A stretch of 7,769 bases of DNA from Chloroflexota bacterium (GCA_021789355.1 JAJYJR010000263.1:1-7769); one strand, 5' to 3'. Shown: positions 1-7,205, counted from the first letter of the stretch. Numbers and translations: made by a program. The notes: generated from the letters alone by a model not told the origin.

Positions 1-2786
1 GTGCTCGAAGTGGTCGAAGTGAGCGAGCCGCTCGTCGCGGATAGCGTGTAACTGGTGCCGGCTGTGTCAATCGAGCAGCTGAAGGTCGCCACGCCAGACG
101 ACACCGTGACCGGGTTCGTCGTACAGCTGAGCGCGGTCCCCGACACGCCGGTACCCGAGGTGATCGCCAAGCTCACCTGGTCGGTGTTGTCGGTAGTGAC
201 GACATTGCCAGTGGAGTCCTCCACCGAAACCGCGGCGGTGAAGCTCGACCCGGCCGCATTGCTCGAAGGCGGCTCGGTCGTAAAGGCGAGCGTCGAGGGG
301 CCGAGGGTGGTGAAGCTGGCGACGGTGCCGTAGCCGGTCCCGGAGGAGTTGGTGGCGTAGGCGTTGAAACTGTAGCCCGTCGCCGGCAACAGCTTGGAGA
401 GGTCGACGCTGAAGGGAGTGTCGATCGCGCAGCTGGCGACCGGAACCGTGGTCGTACCGGTGGCGCCGAGGGTCGGGTTGGGGTTGGTCGCGCTCGGCGC
501 GAATACGACGCCGCAAGAGGTGACGGTCGCGTCGCCGGCGTCGGTGACGTCACCGCCGGCATTTGCCGAGCTGGCCGTGATCGTGGTGGCCGAACTGGTG
601 GTCACCGCGGGTGGGTACCACGGGTATACGAAGCGGACGATCACGATTCCCGAGCCGCCGGCTCCGCCGACATCGAGATCGACACCGCCGCCACCGCCGC
701 CACCGGTGTTGGCCGCGCCCGCGCTCCCACCAGAGAGGCTGCCGCCGTCGCCCCCACCGGCAGTGGCTGTTCCGCCGGCCAGCGCGATGCCGGCCCACCC
801 CGCGCCGCCGCCCCCGCCGCCGCCGCCGTAGGCGGTGGTCTGGCCAGCGAACAGCCCGGCGGCCGGGACCGTGCCGGCCCCGCCGTTGCCACCGCCTGTG
901 TCCAGGCTTCCGGCGGCACCCCCGCCGCTGGTGGGGGAGGAACCTCCACCACCGCCGCCGGCGTAGGTCTCATATTGGCCCGTACAACCGCCGGGAGAGA
1001 GGCAGATCTCGTGCCAGCCGGCGCTGCCTCCGGCGCTGCCGGACCCGGACGTGCCACCAGCACCGTAGAGGCCCCCCTCGTTCGTGGTCCCGCTCACCCC
1101 GCTATAGCCCCCACTGCCGCCGGAAGCCGTGACGGCGAAGCCGGCCTTGACGACGAACGAGGACTGCGCCCCCGCTGCCCCATTCGATGTGCCGCTACCA
1201 CCGCCACCGCCGCCACCGACCGTGACGGTCGCGCTGTCTCCGGGGGTCACGGCGCCGGCCGACTCGACGACCTGCCCGCCGCCACCGCCGCCGCCCGCGC
1301 CCATGCCAGTGGTCACGCCGCCACCGCCACCGCCACCGCCGCCGACCGCGACGACGCCGACCGAGGAGACGCCTGCCGGTATCGGCCACGTGCCCGAGGC
1401 GGTGAAGGTCGCCTCACAGATATCGTTGCCCACGTAGGTGGTGGGTGAGGGACACTCTCCCGGGGTGTAGGTGTCGACGGCGCCGTAGCTCCACACCAAC
1501 TCGTTGTCGAAGGACGAATTACCTTGGGAGACGTAGCCGTATTCGTTGGTGGCGTAGGCTCTGAAGCTGTAGCTCGTCCCCAGCGACAGCCCGGTCATCT
1601 CGACGCTGAAGCTGCCAGGACTGGTTAACCCGCCGTTCTGGTAGTCGCAGCCGCTGTAGGGGACCGTGATGGTGCCGCTGGCGCCGAAGATCGGGTTCGC
1701 GTCGGTCGCGGTCGGCGCGTATACGATACCGCACGAGTAGGCGTTCGTCGCCTGGTAGCCGAGGCTGGTGATGTCACCGCCGGCGTTTGCCGAGCTGGCC
1801 GTGATAGGGTTGGCCGGACTGGTGCTCACCGTGGGAAGCCAGGCCGGGTTGGCGAAGCGGATGATCACCACGCCCGAGCCGCCGGCGCCATTGTCACCAC
1901 CACCGCCGCCGCCGGTGTTGAACCCTCCGGCGGTGCCATCTATGACGGGTCCGCCGCCCCCGCCGCCCCCGCCAGGGCCGCCGGTACTCACGCCGACACA
2001 GCCCGAACAGGTCGAACCGCCCCCGCCGCCCCCGCCGTAGGTGATGGTCTGCCCGGCGAACAGTCCGGCGTTCGGGACCGCCCCGCCACCGCCGATCCCA
2101 CCATAATTGTCAGTTTCCCCGGGGAACCCCGAGTAGGAGTCGCCGCCGCCGCCCCCGCCAGCGATGGTCTTCGTGTCGTTGCTGTTGTTCCACGCTGCCT
2201 GCCCTCCGGATTCGCCGTCGCCCGACGTGCCGCCGTCACCGGCGGTGTAGGAAACCGCTGTCCCCGTGCCGTCCCAGCCCCCTTCCCCGCCGGGGGCCAC
2301 GACAACAGAAGAACCGGACGAGCCGACCGGTCCGATTGAGGAGGATTCCCCGGCGTACCCTTCGGAGTTGGCGCTGCCGGAACCGCCGGCGCCGACGGTG
2401 ACCGTCTCGCTGTCTCCCGGGTTCACGGCTTGGCCAGTTGGGTTCTCGACCGCCCCGCCCCCGCCGCCCCCGGCCGCCCCGCCACTACGAGCGCCCCCGG
2501 CGCCGCCCCCGCCGACGGCGACGACGTCCACCGAGAACACGCCCGGCGGCACCGTCCAGGTCGTCGAGCCGTCGAAGGTCACCTGGCAGATCCCGGTAGC
2601 GTTGCCGTAGCTGTCGAGCACGTCGGTGCTGCCCGAGGGACACGGCGGAGCTGTCGACGCCGCTGCTGCCACCTGGGACGCGTCGATGAGCGGCACGCTC
2701 AGCAGTACTAGGGCCAGCACCCCGACCATCGTGGTCACCCGGGTGAGCCATCGGTGCAACCCCCGCATGGTCGACGAGCGATTCAT
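1..2786 (-). CDS. Large secreted glycine-rich / FN3-like / Ig-like surface protein (3' end outside window)
   Basis: An uninterrupted frame runs from ATG at 2786 off the left edge: 928 full codons, no stop. The start has a strong ribosome site (AGGAGG, 2792-2797). Residues 1-43 look like a signal peptide: basic start, hydrophobic stretch at about 20-34, alanine-rich cleavage region. Then come glycine-rich domain 1 (about 67-311, ending GGSGVVIIRF), an FN3-like domain (about 312-420), glycine-rich domain 2 (about 457-719, ending GGSGIVIVRF), a second FN3-like domain (about 720-829) and an Ig-like domain (from about 832). Each FN3-like domain has two cysteines 28 residues apart (352/380 and 758/786); the Ig-like domain has C888 and C904. 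Such domains are known in bacterial surface proteins and phage fibres. An adhesin-like or matrix role outside the cell is inferred; ligand and anchoring are unknown because the C-terminus is missing. It is coupled to the small gene upstream. Confidence 0.88.
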   Translation of the reverse strand, partial: MNRSSTMRGLHRWLTRVTTMVGVLALVLLSVPLIDASQVAAAASTAPPCPSGSTDVLDSYGNATGICQVTFDGSTTWTVPPGVFSVDVVAVGGGGAGGARSGGAAGGGGGGAVENPTGQAVNPGDSETVTVGAGGSGSANSEGYAGESSSIGPVGSSGSSVVVAPGGEGGWDGTGTAVSYTAGDGGTSGDGESGGQAAWNNSNDTKTIAGGGGGGDSYSGFPGETDNYGGIGGGGAVPNAGLFAGQTITYGGGGGGGSTCSGCVGVSTGGPGGGGGGGGPVIDGTAGGFNTGGGGGGDNGAGGSGVVIIRFANPAWLPTVSTSPANPITASSANAGGDITSLGYQATNAYSCGIVYAPTATDANPIFGASGTITVPYSGCDYQNGGLTSPGSFSVEMTGLSLGTSYSFRAYATNEYGYVSQGNSSFDNELVWSYGAVDTYTPGECPSPTTYVGNDICEATFTASGTWPIPAGVSSVGVVAVGGGGGGGGGVTTGMGAGGGGGGGQVVESAGAVTPGDSATVTVGGGGGGGSGTSNGAAGAQSSFVVKAGFAVTASGGSGGYSGVSGTTNEGGLYGAGGTSGSGSAGGSAGWHEICLSPGGCTGQYETYAGGGGGGSSPTSGGGAAGSLDTGGGNGGAGTVPAAGLFAGQTTAYGGGGGGGGAGWAGIALAGGTATAGGGDGGSLSGGSAGAANTGGGGGGGVDLDVGGAGGSGIVIVRFVYPWYPPAVTTSSATTITASSANAGGDVTDAGDATVTSCGVVFAPSATNPNPTLGATGTTTVPVASCAIDTPFSVDLSKLLPATGYSFNAYATNSSGTGYGTVASFTTLGPSTLAFTTEPPSSNAAGSSFTAAVSVEDSTGNVVTTDNTDQVSLAITSGTGVSGTALSCTTNPVTVSSGVATFSCSIDTAGTSYTLSATSGSLTSTTSS
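300..1418 (-). repeat. Internal duplication, second copy (glycine-rich + FN3-like unit)
   Basis: Encodes residues about 457-829 of the surface protein. It shares with the other copy a Cys-x-x-TF entry, a W-x-x-P-x-G-V segment, VVAVGGGG, GLFAGQT followed by a Tyr-Gly run, a closing GGSGxVIxRF and ITASSANAGGD. At DNA level, bases 549-581 match 1773-1805 in 32 of 33 positions. Confidence 0.8.
1527..2588 (-). repeat. Internal duplication, first copy (glycine-rich + FN3-like unit)
   Basis: Encodes residues about 67-420 of the surface protein, the counterpart of the unit at 300-1418. Period measured at conserved residues is 390 (W77/W467) to 408 (F311/F719), so the glycine-rich part has changed length between copies while the FN3-like cysteine spacing has not. 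Confidence 0.8.
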
Positions 2787-2974
2787 GGCGACCTCCTCAA
2801 GAAAGAGCCATCGATGTCGTCGGGTGGCGACGGGGGCGGCGGTCCGAGGTGGGCTTCGAGTAGCCCGACGAGCTGGATGACCCCGTGGAAAGTTTCCGGG
2901 GGCGTGGCTTCGGTGGCGATCTCGCCTTCGAGGACGCCTTCGGGGCTCCAACGCACCTCGGCACCGAACCGCAT
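2783..2974 (-). CDS. Small 63-residue protein translationally coupled to the surface protein
   Basis: ATG at 2974 is preceded by AGGAG (2981-2985) with a 6-base spacer, a good ribosome site. The TGA stop (2785-2783) overlaps the next gene's start as ATGA, and that gene's ribosome site lies inside this gene's last codons, typical of translational coupling. The protein has no signal peptide or membrane segment. It looks like a short beta-hairpin (about residues 2-20, with VRWSPEGVLEGEI), a helix (about 29-43, FHGVIQLVGLLEAHL) and a proline-rich acidic tail (PPPPSPPDD) ending in basic residues. I do not recognise the family. Position suggests an accessory or regulatory partner of the surface protein, but this is only context. 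A leader peptide whose translation opens the downstream start is another possibility. Confidence 0.75.
   Translation of the reverse strand: MRFGAEVRWSPEGVLEGEIATEATPPETFHGVIQLVGLLEAHLGPPPPSPPDDIDGSFLRRSP
2791..2798 (-). promoter_or_regulatory. Ribosome binding site of the surface protein, inside the small gene
   Basis: GAGGAGGT on the minus strand, four bases before ATG at 2786. It is near-perfectly complementary to the 16S 3' end and is itself translated as part of the last codons (Leu-Arg-Arg-Ser) of the 63-residue gene, so ribosomes finishing that gene pass directly over it. Confidence 0.85.
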
Positions 2975-3005
2975 CGGCCGCTCCTATCGACGAGATCGTT
3001 GCTTT

Positions 3006-3018
3006 TCTCATCATGAGA
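3006..3018. promoter_or_regulatory. 13-base dyad (tctcat-c-atgaga), candidate operator
   Basis: A perfect 6+1+6 inverted repeat 31 bases upstream of the small gene's start. The one-base centre makes an RNA hairpin unlikely and a dimeric protein site more plausible. It overlaps a possible -10 (CATGAT on the minus strand, 3015-3010) with a weak -35 (GGGACA, 3037-3032) 16 bases away. Both promoter boxes are weak matches, so the promoter is tentative. Confidence 0.4.
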
Positions 3019-3035
3019 GGCGGTCGGCCGGATGT

Positions 3036-3078
3036 CCCTACAAGACCGTTGTAGTTTTTTCAGCTCGAATTTGTAGGG
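3036..3078. promoter_or_regulatory. Cluster of three CTACAA/TTGTAG elements between regulator and small gene
   Basis: On the plus strand: CCCTACAA (3036-3043), TTGTAG (3049-3054) and TTTGTAGGG (3070-3078). The first pairs with the second (6-bp arms, 5-base loop) or with the third (8-bp arms, 27 bases between). The 3038-3054 hairpin is followed on the plus strand by T6, like a weak terminator against antisense transcription; on the minus strand no T-run follows. Alternatives are an operator for the LuxR regulator or two mutually exclusive leader hairpins. Confidence 0.5.
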
Positions 3079-6000
3079 CTAGTCCGCTTGGGTGTGGCCC
3101 TCGCGGGTGGTTGGGGCGATTTGGCCGGCCAGTGCCCGCCGGGAGGAGATGCCGAGCTTGGCGTAGATGTGGGTCAGGTGCCAGGCCACCGCGTTCGGGC
3201 TGACGAACAGGCGGGCGGCCACCTCCTTGTTGGATAGGCCGGCCGCCACCAGCCGGGCCACTGCCCCCTCGGCGGGGGTGAGCAGCCGGGCGAGACTGTC
3301 GCGACGACGGCGGGCCAGACCGGCGGAATCGATGGCCGCGACCGCCTGGGCGGCGTATGCGTCGGCGCCCAGGGTGTCGAAGGCGTCCAGGGCGGCATAC
3401 AGGTGGTGGGCGGCTCGGCTTGGCAGGTGGGATTGCAGCGCCGCCTGGCCGGCGGCCAGGTGGGCCTTGGCCGCCTCGAGGGGCATGGCGAGACCGCCGG
3501 CCAGCTCGACCGCCGCATGGAAGAGGGTTGCGGCCGTCTCCCAGTCTCCCCCCGCGGCCGTCAGCCGGCCGCGTACCCGGGCTGCGGTCATGGCCGCGAA
3601 AGGCCGATCCCCCAGGGGTGCTGCCGCCTGCTCGTATCGGTCCAGGGCGGCATCGGCGTCGACGTGCCGGCCGGTGCGGGCCAGGGCGTCGGCGAGGGCC
3701 GGCCCGAACCCGTCGACGTTGCAGTACGGCGACCCGCCTACAGCCTCTATGGCGGTGGCGGCGGCGGCGAAGGCGTCGGTGTCGCCGCGGGCGTCGGCGA
3801 TCGCGGCCGCGGCCGCGGCGGGAGCGACCTGCGGGGGGGCCATGCCGGTTCGCGCAGCCCACTCCGCCGCGGCTGCGGCGTGAGATTCGGCGGGCTCCCA
3901 CTCGCCCCTGGCCGCGTGGGGATAGCAGGCCCAGGCATGCAGGACGGCGAGGGCCGAGCCCCGACCGGCTTCGCTGGCGGTAGCCACCGCCAGCTCCCCG
4001 TACAGCACGGCCTCCTCCAGGCGGCCCAGCCGGTAGGCGGTGGCACCGAGCGCGCCCAGGGCGAAGCTCGGCCAGGCCAACTCCTCTCCCCGGGCGGCCC
4101 GCTCTACGACCGACACCAGGTCGCCGTAGGCTCCGGGCAGGTCGTCCGCCCACCACCGCAACACTCCCCGGGTCATCAACAGGACGAGGTCGGCTGGGTT
4201 GGCAAGGGCGGGTGTTCCGGCGAGCACGGCGGAGGGGTCACCGCCTGGGCCAATCGCCGTCCCCAGCGCCCAGACCATCTCGGCCAAGGCGGTAAGCGCC
4301 GGTGCGGAGACCCGGGCGGCCATGTTCGCGCTCCAGCGGATCATCTCGGCATGGTCCACCCGCAACGTGGCGATCATCGCCAACACCGTGGCGACCCGGC
4401 CAGCCAGGTCCGCCGGGGCGCCCTCCGGGCGCGAGCCGGCTTCCAACCCGGTCCAGGCACGTTCCAGCCTGGCGGCCGCGTCGGGGAAACGCCCACAACC
4501 CCAGGCCAGAAACCCGACCACGTAGTCGACCCACGGGTCGGGGACCAGGGCGGACAGCTCCTGTTCGGCCCGCTCCGCGATGGCTACGCCGCCGACGCTC
4601 ACACGGGCCTCGACCGCCGTCAGCAGACGGCGGAAACGCTGCGGGCCCGCAGGGGTGAGCTCGAACGCCCGCCATAGGCCCAAAGCCGCCTGGTGCAGCC
4701 GACCCTGGCCCGCATCGGCATGGGCCGCCCGCTCTAGCTCGTCGGCCAAGCCTCCGTCGGGGCCCTCTGCGGCGGCTACCCGGTGAGCCAGACCCGACCC
4801 GCCTGCCAAAAGCCCGCCCGCCCGGGCGTGCAGGCGGCGTCGCTCGACGGGGTCGATGTCGTGGTAGATCGCAGCGCGCACCAGCGGATGGGAGAACGCC
4901 ACCCGAACACCGTCGGGGCCCGGCTCTCTAACTAGCAGCCCCGCCCGCGCCGCCTCGCCCGCCGCGGCCTCGGGCTCGGCCGTCCCGTCCAACTTTGCGA
5001 GCAGCGCCAGATCGCAGCCCATGCCCATCACAGCGATCGCCGCCAAGAGCTCACGGGTCGCCGGCGCGCACGACCCGAGGCGGCCCACGATCGCCTGGGC
5101 CAGCGAGGCCGGGGCGGGCAGGACGTTCCCTGTCTGCTCGAGGATGACCGTCGGTAGCTGATCGAGCAGCATCCGGGCATACAGCGGATGGCCCCCGGTG
5201 TGCTCGAACAGCCGAGCCGCGCCCGCCGGAGACAGCGGCCCGGTGCCCAAAGCGGCGGCCAGCGCCATCAACTCGTCTGGCGCCAGGCCCTCCAGGCGGA
5301 CCGTTGCCGACCCCGGCTCGGCCAGCAACGCCTCCCACCCCGACCCCAAAGCGCTGCGCTCCTCGGGGCGGAAGGCGAGCACCATCAAGACCCGATCCCG
5401 CAGCAGCCGGCGGGCCACGAACCTGAACGCCGCCAGCGAGGGACTGTCGGCCAGGTGCCCGTCATCGATCACCACCAGCAGCGGATCGGACCCGGCGGTC
5501 AAGACGGAGAGCAACCCCGCCCCCACCAGCAACGGATCGGAGCCCGGTCCCAGGCTCGCCGCCCAGTCCCGCAACGTAGTGGACAGCCCAGGCGCCCCAG
5601 CACCCGTCGCCAGCCGACCCACTAGGCCGAACGCGAGCGTCCGTTCGTCGTCATCGCCCGCCACCCACAACACCGACGCCGGGTCGACCTCGGCCACCAC
5701 GGCGCGCAGCAGAGCAGTCTTGCCGATCCCCGCCTCGCCCTCCACCCCTACCAGGCGCGGCGTTCCGGCCAGCACGTCCGCCCACGCTTCGCGCAGCACC
5801 TCAAGGGCGGCTGCCCGGCCCACGAACGCGGACCGACGGGCAACCCCGGCCACCGATGCCGGGCGGGAGCCGTGCGGCTCGGACCTGATCACACCGGCGC
5901 GCCCACTGCCCGTCGCCCGTTTATCACCACGGTCGCGCACCACCACCACGCCGGGGCCGTCGACACCGGCTTCTGCCGCGGCGGCAGCCCTCCGCTCCAA

Positions 6001-6393
6001 CGTCTCTGGCGCCACCCCCGATGGGCCCCACGCGACCGCTATCACCACCTCGAGCGGGGCGATGCTCCGCACCGCGTCGCTCACCACCGACGCCAGGCGC
6101 TGCCCGACCCGTCGCGCCATCGGCGCCGTACCGACACTGCCGATCGACACAGCCAGGTGTTCACCGTGCTCCCAGAGCCGATCCTCCGCCCTCACCATCT
6201 GGCCCAGGCTGGCCGCCGCCGACCCCATTGCCCGACGGTGGACGTTGGCTGCCGGGGAGGCCAACCCGAGCGGCGCCAGGCGCACCACGCCCACGGCCAC
6301 ACCCGACCCCGGTCCGCGACCATCGGTTCCGTTGCCCCCCGGCGCACCCGGTGAAGCTCCCCTCGGGCCATTCCGATGCCTGTCCACAGCCAA
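3079..6393 (-). CDS. LAL-type LuxR transcriptional regulator with P-loop ATPase and degenerate GGDEF-like N-terminus
   Basis: A 1104-residue protein. Residues about 190-480 form a STAND-type ATPase: FVGR at 190-193, Walker A GEAGIGKT at 219-226, Walker B LLVVIDD ending at D310-D311. About 520-1030 is alanine-rich and helical, like the TPR-type repeats of MalT/LAL regulators. Residues 1037-1092 are a LuxR helix-turn-helix (LTPAE, GLSNKEVAARLFVS, VAWHLTHIYAKLGI). The family binds ATP and an inducer and activates transcription; the signal here is unknown. Residues about 32-143 follow the GGDEF fold pattern, but the signature is HGEHL (76-80), so cyclase activity is unlikely. The start is TTG at 6393 (AAGGGG 11 bases upstream); GTG at 6387 is an alternative; an in-frame TAG at 6424-6426 bars anything longer. 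It lies 104 bases upstream of the small gene, same strand, making the surface-protein genes likely targets. Confidence 0.92.
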   Translation of the reverse strand: MAVDRHRNGPRGASPGAPGGNGTDGRGPGSGVAVGVVRLAPLGLASPAANVHRRAMGSAAASLGQMVRAEDRLWEHGEHLAVSIGSVGTAPMARRVGQRLASVVSDAVRSIAPLEVVIAVAWGPSGVAPETLERRAAAAAEAGVDGPGVVVVRDRGDKRATGSGRAGVIRSEPHGSRPASVAGVARRSAFVGRAAALEVLREAWADVLAGTPRLVGVEGEAGIGKTALLRAVVAEVDPASVLWVAGDDDERTLAFGLVGRLATGAGAPGLSTTLRDWAASLGPGSDPLLVGAGLLSVLTAGSDPLLVVIDDGHLADSPSLAAFRFVARRLLRDRVLMVLAFRPEERSALGSGWEALLAEPGSATVRLEGLAPDELMALAAALGTGPLSPAGAARLFEHTGGHPLYARMLLDQLPTVILEQTGNVLPAPASLAQAIVGRLGSCAPATRELLAAIAVMGMGCDLALLAKLDGTAEPEAAAGEAARAGLLVREPGPDGVRVAFSHPLVRAAIYHDIDPVERRRLHARAGGLLAGGSGLAHRVAAAEGPDGGLADELERAAHADAGQGRLHQAALGLWRAFELTPAGPQRFRRLLTAVEARVSVGGVAIAERAEQELSALVPDPWVDYVVGFLAWGCGRFPDAAARLERAWTGLEAGSRPEGAPADLAGRVATVLAMIATLRVDHAEMIRWSANMAARVSAPALTALAEMVWALGTAIGPGGDPSAVLAGTPALANPADLVLLMTRGVLRWWADDLPGAYGDLVSVVERAARGEELAWPSFALGALGATAYRLGRLEEAVLYGELAVATASEAGRGSALAVLHAWACYPHAARGEWEPAESHAAAAAEWAARTGMAPPQVAPAAAAAAIADARGDTDAFAAAATAIEAVGGSPYCNVDGFGPALADALARTGRHVDADAALDRYEQAAAPLGDRPFAAMTAARVRGRLTAAGGDWETAATLFHAAVELAGGLAMPLEAAKAHLAAGQAALQSHLPSRAAHHLYAALDAFDTLGADAYAAQAVAAIDSAGLARRRRDSLARLLTPAEGAVARLVAAGLSNKEVAARLFVSPNAVAWHLTHIYAKLGISSRRALAGQIAPTTREGHTQAD
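3562..3600. repeat. 39-base exact direct repeat, copy inside the LuxR regulator gene
   Basis: Identical to 6919-6957 over 39 bases. Here it encodes part of the helical repeat region (FAAMTAARVRGRL), which fits smoothly with its surroundings, so this looks like the original copy. Confidence 0.95.
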
Positions 6394-6644
6394 AACCCGG
6401 TCAACCCCTTCAGGACGAGCGCTCTAGCCTCGCCTTCGAACGTAACGAGCGCCCATACAACCCAGCCAGGGGCAAAAGTCCCCACCATCACAAACAAACC
6501 GGGCCCCGACTGGGCTTCATAGCCCAAGACGTCCCCATACGCAGGCTGTCGCAAGACGGCGTGCTGACCTGTTCCTGACTTCGCGTCACGGATCCGCATT
6601 CGATCAAACGACATCGTGAGGCCCCGGTTTTGGTGCTGCTGGTC
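6394..6644. other. Region between transposase remnant and regulator
   Basis: About 250 bases with no gene I can support. It should hold the regulator's promoter. I see the hairpin at 6511-6526, a GGGG/CCCC dyad around 6471-6485 and AAGGGG (minus strand, about 6410-6405), the likely ribosome site, but no convincing -35/-10 pair. A minus frame from ATG 6614 crosses it and continues into the regulator in the wrong frame; it has no ribosome site and looks spurious. Confidence 0.5.
6511..6526. other. Perfect small hairpin upstream of the regulator
   Basis: TGGGCT-TCAT-AGCCCA: 6-bp stem, 4-base loop, about 120 bases before the regulator start. On the minus strand a second GC dyad (CGGGGCCCG) and a mildly T-rich GGTTTGTTTG follow, so it could be a weak terminator for transcripts arriving from the tRNA and mobile-element side. 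It could also be an operator; neither is proven. Confidence 0.35.
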
Positions 6645-7205
6645 TCAGTTTCGATGGAAGGCGAGACGACGTAGGCGCGCCGTTTCGAGGCCGGCCTGCC
6701 GGGCCTTACGGATGGCGGGACCCCGACCTTCGTGCGCGTCGGTCGGGGTCACATACCCGATCCCGGCGTGGAGGCGAACCCCATTCCACAGCTCGCGGAT
6801 GACGGCGAGCTCGATGCGCGGCACGGTCGGGTCGGCGATCGCCAACAGGTGCGGGTATTCGTCATGCAGATGGCCTTTGAAGCCATAGATCCAGGACGGG
6901 TCTATCCGGGTGCCGGGCCAGCCGGCCGCGTACCCGGGCTGCGGTCATGGCCGCGAATTCGCGCGTCAAGCCCGAGCTCGTCTGCGGCCCGTTGTCCGAC
7001 ACCGCCAACAGGATCGGCCTGTCCCGTCGTCGACGGCCGGGTCCGCCAGCGCGTCCGCTCTCGCTGCAGCGTGGCCGAAGAAGCCCTCGGCGACGAGAGC
7101 GTCGGTCAAGACGATCTCAACTGGGGTTGACGTTTCCTGCGAGGAGATGATGCCGGTGATCCACTTGCGGCCCACGAGGCACTCGACCACGGTTAGACAC
7201 CACTT
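6645..7205 (-). pseudogene. Decayed DDE integrase-core (rve) transposase, IS3/IS481-like
   Basis: Three stretches read as one transposase. From 7205: a segment with VGRKWITGI and ETSTPVEIVLTDALVAEG. From about 7015: a shifted frame with LLAVSDNGPQTSSGLTREF, holding the second catalytic Asp (6996-6994). From about 6918: the first frame again, with PGTRIDPSWIYGFEGHLHDE, HLLAIADPTVPR, RLHAGIGYVTP, GRGPAIRKARQAG and RLAFHRN, then TGA at 6647-6645. Intact relatives have WIES with the catalytic Glu; here it is WIYG, so that residue is lost. The first Asp region is also not recognisable. The N-terminal half is missing and I see no terminal inverted repeats. Between TREF and PGT the sequence is foreign, a 39-base copy of part of the regulator gene. 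Mobilisation is not possible from this copy. Exact IS family not assigned. Confidence 0.75.
6919..6957. repeat. 39-base exact direct repeat, copy inside the transposase remnant
   Basis: Identical to 3562-3600. It replaces the transposase segment expected between TREF and PGT, so this looks like the acquired copy. One end lies exactly at the centre of a 12-base palindrome (6952-6963). Confidence 0.95.

Noticed and set aside
1195..1389. Glycine-codon tracts as simple-sequence repeats for phase variation
   Set aside because: The GGC/GGT/GGG codons are mixed rather than perfect tandem units, and repeat changes of whole codons would not shift the frame.
394..2610. Plus-strand proline-rich frames such as 394-831, 1129-1437, 1768-2040 and 2266-2610
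   Set aside because: They are the antisense of the glycine codons in the surface-protein gene: runs of Pro arise from reverse-complemented GGC/GGT. No ribosome sites and no domains.
3038..3060. Intrinsic terminator ending the regulator transcript
   Set aside because: The T6 run follows the hairpin only on the plus strand; on the minus strand, where the genes lie, the A-run precedes the hairpin, so it cannot serve as a classic terminator for the regulator.
3403..6427. Long plus-strand frames at 3403-4677 (424 codons) and 5198-6427 (409 codons)
   Set aside because: They lie opposite the regulator gene, whose motifs are unmistakable, and GC-rich DNA lacks stops in antisense frames. Their composition (Arg, Pro, Gly, Ser) is that of shadows.
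6192..6614. Minus frame of 140 codons starting at 6614 and overlapping the regulator start
   Set aside because: No ribosome site, Trp- and Arg-rich out-of-frame composition once inside the regulator gene, and no recognisable domain. I could not fully exclude a short real peptide in 6424-6614.
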